Source: Bacteroidales bacterium UBA3724 (lineage in GTDB: Bacteria; Bacteroidota; Bacteroidia; Bacteroidales; P3). From it: a stretch of DNA of 8,442 bases. The position numbers were made by a program, and so were the translations under genes. The stretch spans positions 7,235 through 15,676 of the forward strand of contig DFHL01000037.1 of assembly GCA_002371315.1 (NCBI GenBank), written 5' to 3'. Positions within the stretch are counted from its first letter, which is position 1. Every line of letters begins with the position of its first letter. Shown piece after piece: positions 6,048 through 8,442 of this stretch. The notes under the pieces were generated by a model, which was given only the letters and a program-made list of their open reading frames with translations, did not search any database and was not told the origin of the DNA.

Positions 6048-6809
6048 CTATTTCAGGCAGTTCAGGTACCGGTGGATAGTCTCTTCGATTCCTAAATACA
6101 ACGCATCGCTTATCAGGGCGTGGCCTATCGAGACCTCGTCGCACCAGGGTATCTGCTGGTGGAAGAAGGCCAGATTCTCGAGCGACAGGTCGTGGCCGGC
6201 GTTCAGTCCCAGTCCGCAGTCGCGCGCCACACGTGCAGCCTCGACAAACGGCTTTATCGCCTCGTCGCGGCCGGCGGCATAGCGGCTGGCATAGCTCTCG
6301 GTGTAGAGTTCCACGCGGTCGGTGCCGGTCTTGGCAGCCATTTCAATCATCCTCGGATTTGCGTCGATAAAGATGCTTACACGTATGTTGCACTGTTTGA
6401 ACTCCTTGACGATGTCGCAAAGATAGTCGAAGTTGCGCACTGTGTCCCAGCCTGCATTGCTGGTCAGCACCCCTTCGGCGTCGGGCACCAGTGTCACCTG
6501 TGTGGGGCGTATCTCCTTGACAAGGTCGATGAAACCGTCGGGGCAGTTGTCCGCTTTCGGCTTGCCGTTTTCCGTTTTCCGCACTCCCTTGGGATTGCCT
6601 TCGATATTGAACTCGGTGGTCACGATGGGCTTGATCTCGTACACGTCGGCGTAGCGGATATGCCGCTCGTCCGGACGCGGATGGACCGTGATGCCTTGTG
6701 CGCCGAAGCGCTCGCAATCTATTGCAAATTGTTTGACATTAGGGGTGTTGCCGCCGCGCGCGTTGCGGATGGTAGCCACCTTGTTGATATTCACGCTGAG
6801 TTTTGTCAT
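6048..6809 (-). CDS. pdxJ: Pyridoxine 5'-phosphate synthase PdxJ with a loop insertion (253 aa)
   Basis: PdxJ condenses 1-deoxy-D-xylulose 5-phosphate with 3-amino-2-oxopropyl phosphate to give pyridoxine 5'-phosphate, the last ring-forming step of DXP-dependent vitamin B6 synthesis in the cytoplasm. The barrel's motifs are intact: SVNINKVATIRNARGG (5-20), GITVHPRPDERHI (39-51, with H43, R45, H50), EFNIEG (66-71, E70 matching the catalytic Glu), NAGHDLSL (203-210, H206) and IGHALISDAL near the end. The length exceeds the roughly 238-243 residues usual for the family. The extra sequence lies about 74-89, between EGNP and PDGFIDLV, where relatives have a very short turn. It is Lys-rich and encoded mostly by 7-bp repeats. 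The gene is last in the probable metK operon, 21 bp after the preceding stop. The insertion is in frame, so the enzyme is probably still functional. Confidence 0.95.
   Translation of the reverse strand: MTKLSVNINKVATIRNARGGNTPNVKQFAIDCERFGAQGITVHPRPDERHIRYADVYEIKPIVTTEFNIEGNPKGVRKTENGKPKADNCPDGFIDLVKEIRPTQVTLVPDAEGVLTSNAGWDTVRNFDYLCDIVKEFKQCNIRVSIFIDANPRMIEMAAKTGTDRVELYTESYASRYAAGRDEAIKPFVEAARVARDCGLGLNAGHDLSLENLAFFHQQIPWCDEVSIGHALISDALYLGIEETIHRYLNCLK
6547..6581. repeat. Five degenerate 7-bp tandem repeats inside pdxJ
   Basis: On the + strand the units are TTGTCCG (6547), CTTTCGG (6554), CTTGCCG (6561), TTTTCCG (6568) and TTTTCCG (6575). The last two are identical and the others differ from them by two or three bases. 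They encode about residues 77-88 of PdxJ and coincide with the extra segment that typical PdxJ proteins lack. This suggests the insertion arose by heptamer expansion or by insertion of a heptamer array, later drifting to fit coding needs. Confidence 0.6.
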
Positions 6810-6830
6810 AAGTGTTTATATCGTTTTTTA

Positions 6831-7247
6831 TTATTTGTCTTTATAGTATCCCGCCCAACCGCTGTTGTTGGGATTGCCTTTTTCGTACACAATGTCGATT
6901 GGGGCGTGTGGTTGCAATTGGTCCCACACTGAATCTGAGGGCGACTTGTAGCCATAGTAGAGCGAGTCGCCGACATAGAAGTAGTATTTGACCATTTTGA
7001 GATTGTGTCTCAGCCCACCTTTATATTTACGTTCCACTCGCGCTGTTGTCTCAACATAGTTATGTTTCAAGCGGTAGTCGTCAACAATGTCTGGAATTAA
7101 GAACCACAGCCAAATCGCCATAGGTATCCATAAGGGAGTCCACCTCAGAATACCTTTGCCGATTTTCTTGAAATCGACTCGAGGCTTTCTCTTCGACTGC
7201 TTGCTCCGGTCTGGATATACGGGCTTTCGGTTGACGTTGTGTGGCAT
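6831..7247 (-). CDS. Single-pass membrane protein resembling DUF3592 (138 aa)
   Basis: Residues 1-34 are strongly basic (KQSKRKPR, DFKKIGKG). One hydrophobic, Trp-rich membrane segment follows at about 35-53 (LRWTPLWIPMAIWLWFLIP). The rest is a predicted beta-rich extracytoplasmic domain: VETTARVERKYKGG, then YYFYVGDSLYYGY, and a closing IDIVYEKGNPNNSGW (116-130). This order, with a final V-Y-...-NP-..S pattern, resembles DUF3592-type domains of unknown function; the match is from memory and approximate. The basic N-terminus predicts it stays in the cytoplasm. The gene sits 17 bp after the DUF4491 gene and 21 bp before pdxJ on the same strand. Its base composition (about 44% GC by hand count over 6961-7140) is lower than that of metK (about 65% in a sampled 60 bp). 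No function can be assigned. Confidence 0.75.
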   Translation of the reverse strand: MPHNVNRKPVYPDRSKQSKRKPRVDFKKIGKGILRWTPLWIPMAIWLWFLIPDIVDDYRLKHNYVETTARVERKYKGGLRHNLKMVKYYFYVGDSLYYGYKSPSDSVWDQLQPHAPIDIVYEKGNPNNSGWAGYYKDK

Positions 7248-7264
7248 AGGGCAACGGTTAGGTT

Positions 7265-7558
7265 TTATTGATGTTTTTGGCGCTTGGGGTTGGCGGGGAA
7301 CCAGCCTTTCTCCACGCGCTTCTTTTGCTTGAACAGCTCAAGTATTGACCAAAGGCTCGAAAATGCCACCACGCCAAGCAGGGTGGAGGCTATGGCGTTG
7401 GCAACCGCAAGCGAACCGGCTATGCATACCAGTCCCAGCAGCAGGAAAACCCACCAGCACCCTGTGCCAAAATGGTACTCGGCCTTGATGACCAAAGGAT
7501 GGAAAGCGCCGATACACAGGAATGTAGCGGCGCCTATTATCAGTCCGTTGAAGTTCAT
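7265..7558 (-). CDS. DUF4491 family small membrane protein (97 aa)
   Basis: This is a small integral membrane protein with three hydrophobic segments at about 4-23, 34-53 and 55-75, and a basic C-terminal tail (FKQKKRVEKG, PKRQKHQ) that should be cytoplasmic. The N-terminal pattern MNFNGLIIG...FHPLVIKAEYHFG, then CWWVF, is what I recognise as DUF4491, a short family found in Bacteroidetes and Firmicutes with no known function. Its ATG (7556-7558) overlaps the TGA stop of metK (7555-7557) as ATGA, the classic arrangement for translational coupling, so it is almost certainly made from the metK transcript. Confidence 0.8.
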   Translation of the reverse strand: MNFNGLIIGAATFLCIGAFHPLVIKAEYHFGTGCWWVFLLLGLVCIAGSLAVANAIASTLLGVVAFSSLWSILELFKQKKRVEKGWFPANPKRQKHQ

Positions 7559-8442
7559 ATCTTGAACGCTTTCTTTATGGCGTCGACCATATCCAGCTTC
7601 TCCCAGCCGAAAAACTGCACCTTCTTCTGCTGCGGTTTTTCGTTCTTATAGACGGTGACCTCGGCCTCGTAGGGGTCGCGGCCCATATGGCCGTAGGCCG
7701 CCGTGGGGAGGAAAATGGGGTTCTTCAGCCCGAAGCGTTCCACGATGGCGTAGGGCCTCATATCGAACAACTTGTCCACCTTCGTGGCAATCTCGCCGTC
7801 GGTCATCTGCACCTTGGCCGTGCCGTAGGTGTTGACGTACAGACCCACAGGTCGGGCCACCCCGATGGCGTAGGCCACCTGCACGAGGCACTCGTCGCAA
7901 AGGCCTGCGGCAACAAGGTTTTTCGCTATGTGGCGCGTGGCGTAGGCCGCCGAGCGGTCCACCTTCGATGCATCCTTGCCGCTGAAGGCGCCGCCGCCGT
8001 GGGCACCGCGACCGCCGTAGGTGTCGACGATGATTTTGCGACCCGTTAGGCCCGTGTCGCCGTGCGGACCGCCGATGACGAACTTGCCCGTGGGGTTGAC
8101 ATACAGCTTATATTGCTCTTTGAAAAGCTTTTGCGTCTCTTTCGGAAGGCGTTTTACGACGCGGGGAAGAAGGATTTTCTCAATGTCGGCACGTATCTGC
8201 TCCTGCTCCACGTCGGGGTCGTGCTGCGTGCTCACCACGATGGTGTCGATGCGCTCCGGACGGCCCTCGTCGCTGTATTGCACCGTCACCTGGCTCTTGG
8301 CGTCGGGACGCAGATAGCGCATCTGGCGCCCTTCGCGGCGTATGCGCGACAGTTCCTGCAAGATGATGTGCGCCAGTGTGATAGGCAGCGGCATCAGCTC
8401 CGCCGTCTCGCGGCAGGCATAGCCGAACATCATTCCCTGGTC
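7555..8442 (-). CDS. metK: S-adenosylmethionine synthetase (methionine adenosyltransferase), 5' end outside window
   Basis: MetK makes S-adenosylmethionine from methionine and ATP in the cytoplasm; it is a Mg/K-dependent tetramer. The visible 295 C-terminal residues run off the right edge of the window, beginning with the conserved DQGMMFGYA. Other hallmark motifs are present in order: GGPHGDTGLTGRK (124-136 of the visible part), DTYGGRGAHGGGAFSGKD (140-157) with the glycine-rich phosphate loop, then KVDRSAAYATR, and AIGVARP towards the C-terminus. Family length is about 384 residues in E. coli and somewhat more in Bacteroidetes, so roughly 110-130 N-terminal residues are missing. It is the first visible gene of an operon continuing into DUF4491, a DUF3592-like gene and pdxJ. 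The promoter, and any SAM- or methionine-responsive leader, would lie outside the window. Confidence 0.97.
   Translation of the reverse strand, partial: DQGMMFGYACRETAELMPLPITLAHIILQELSRIRREGRQMRYLRPDAKSQVTVQYSDEGRPERIDTIVVSTQHDPDVEQEQIRADIEKILLPRVVKRLPKETQKLFKEQYKLYVNPTGKFVIGGPHGDTGLTGRKIIVDTYGGRGAHGGGAFSGKDASKVDRSAAYATRHIAKNLVAAGLCDECLVQVAYAIGVARPVGLYVNTYGTAKVQMTDGEIATKVDKLFDMRPYAIVERFGLKNPIFLPTAAYGHMGRDPYEAEVTVYKNEKPQQKKVQFFGWEKLDMVDAIKKAFKI

Noticed and set aside
7555..8442. Functional link between metK (SAM supply) and the radical SAM enzyme (SAM use) in the same window
   Set aside because: They lie more than 5 kb apart in different transcription units with unrelated genes between. Shared SAM use is too general to indicate a joint system.

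Overview
The window looks like a chromosomal segment from a member of the Bacteroidales. Family-level support comes from a Bacteroidetes-type PdxJ, a DUF4491-type membrane protein next to metK, a GH20 hexosaminidase with a C-terminal discoidin-type domain, the radical SAM/lipoprotein pair, and one good TAnnTTTG promoter element, the -7 signal of this phylum. Hand counts put most coding DNA near 55-65% GC. I cannot name the genus. No RNA genes, insertion sequences, phage genes or CRISPR arrays were seen.

Left part (1-2161, + strand). After a possible gene end (1-96) and an AT-rich gap, three tightly packed genes run in one direction: a 71-aa lipoprotein (239-454), a 212-aa lipoprotein (429-1067, overlapping the first by 26 bp) and a radical SAM/SPASM enzyme (1073-2161, 5 bp further on). 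I recognise this as the uncharacterised 'rSAM/lipoprotein system' of Bacteroidetes (as I recall, TIGRFAM models TIGR04133 for the enzyme and TIGR04134 for the lipoprotein). Both lipoproteins place the lipid cysteine at residue 25, share a nearly superimposable signal peptide, and carry a YGxP-x3-aromatic motif (once in the small one, twice in the large one). This is the best candidate in the window for a system of unknown biology: a SPASM enzyme that may modify exported lipoproteins encoded beside it.

Middle (2159-4823). A 70-bp element of 7-bp repeats, four units facing four inverted units, fills the gap between the convergent radical SAM gene and a secreted GH20 beta-N-acetylhexosaminidase (- strand). 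Both genes use the first three bases of an outermost TAGTGAA heptamer as their stop codon. The GH20 gene and a cation diffusion facilitator transporter (4940-6040, +) diverge from a 116-bp intergenic promoter region.

Right part (6048-8442, - strand). Four genes form a probable operon in the order metK (5' end outside the window), a DUF4491 membrane protein (ATGA overlap with metK), a one-TM protein resembling DUF3592, and pdxJ. PdxJ contains an unusual in-frame insertion of about 16 residues right after its active-site Glu. It is encoded largely by five degenerate 7-bp repeats, a second heptameric array in the same window.
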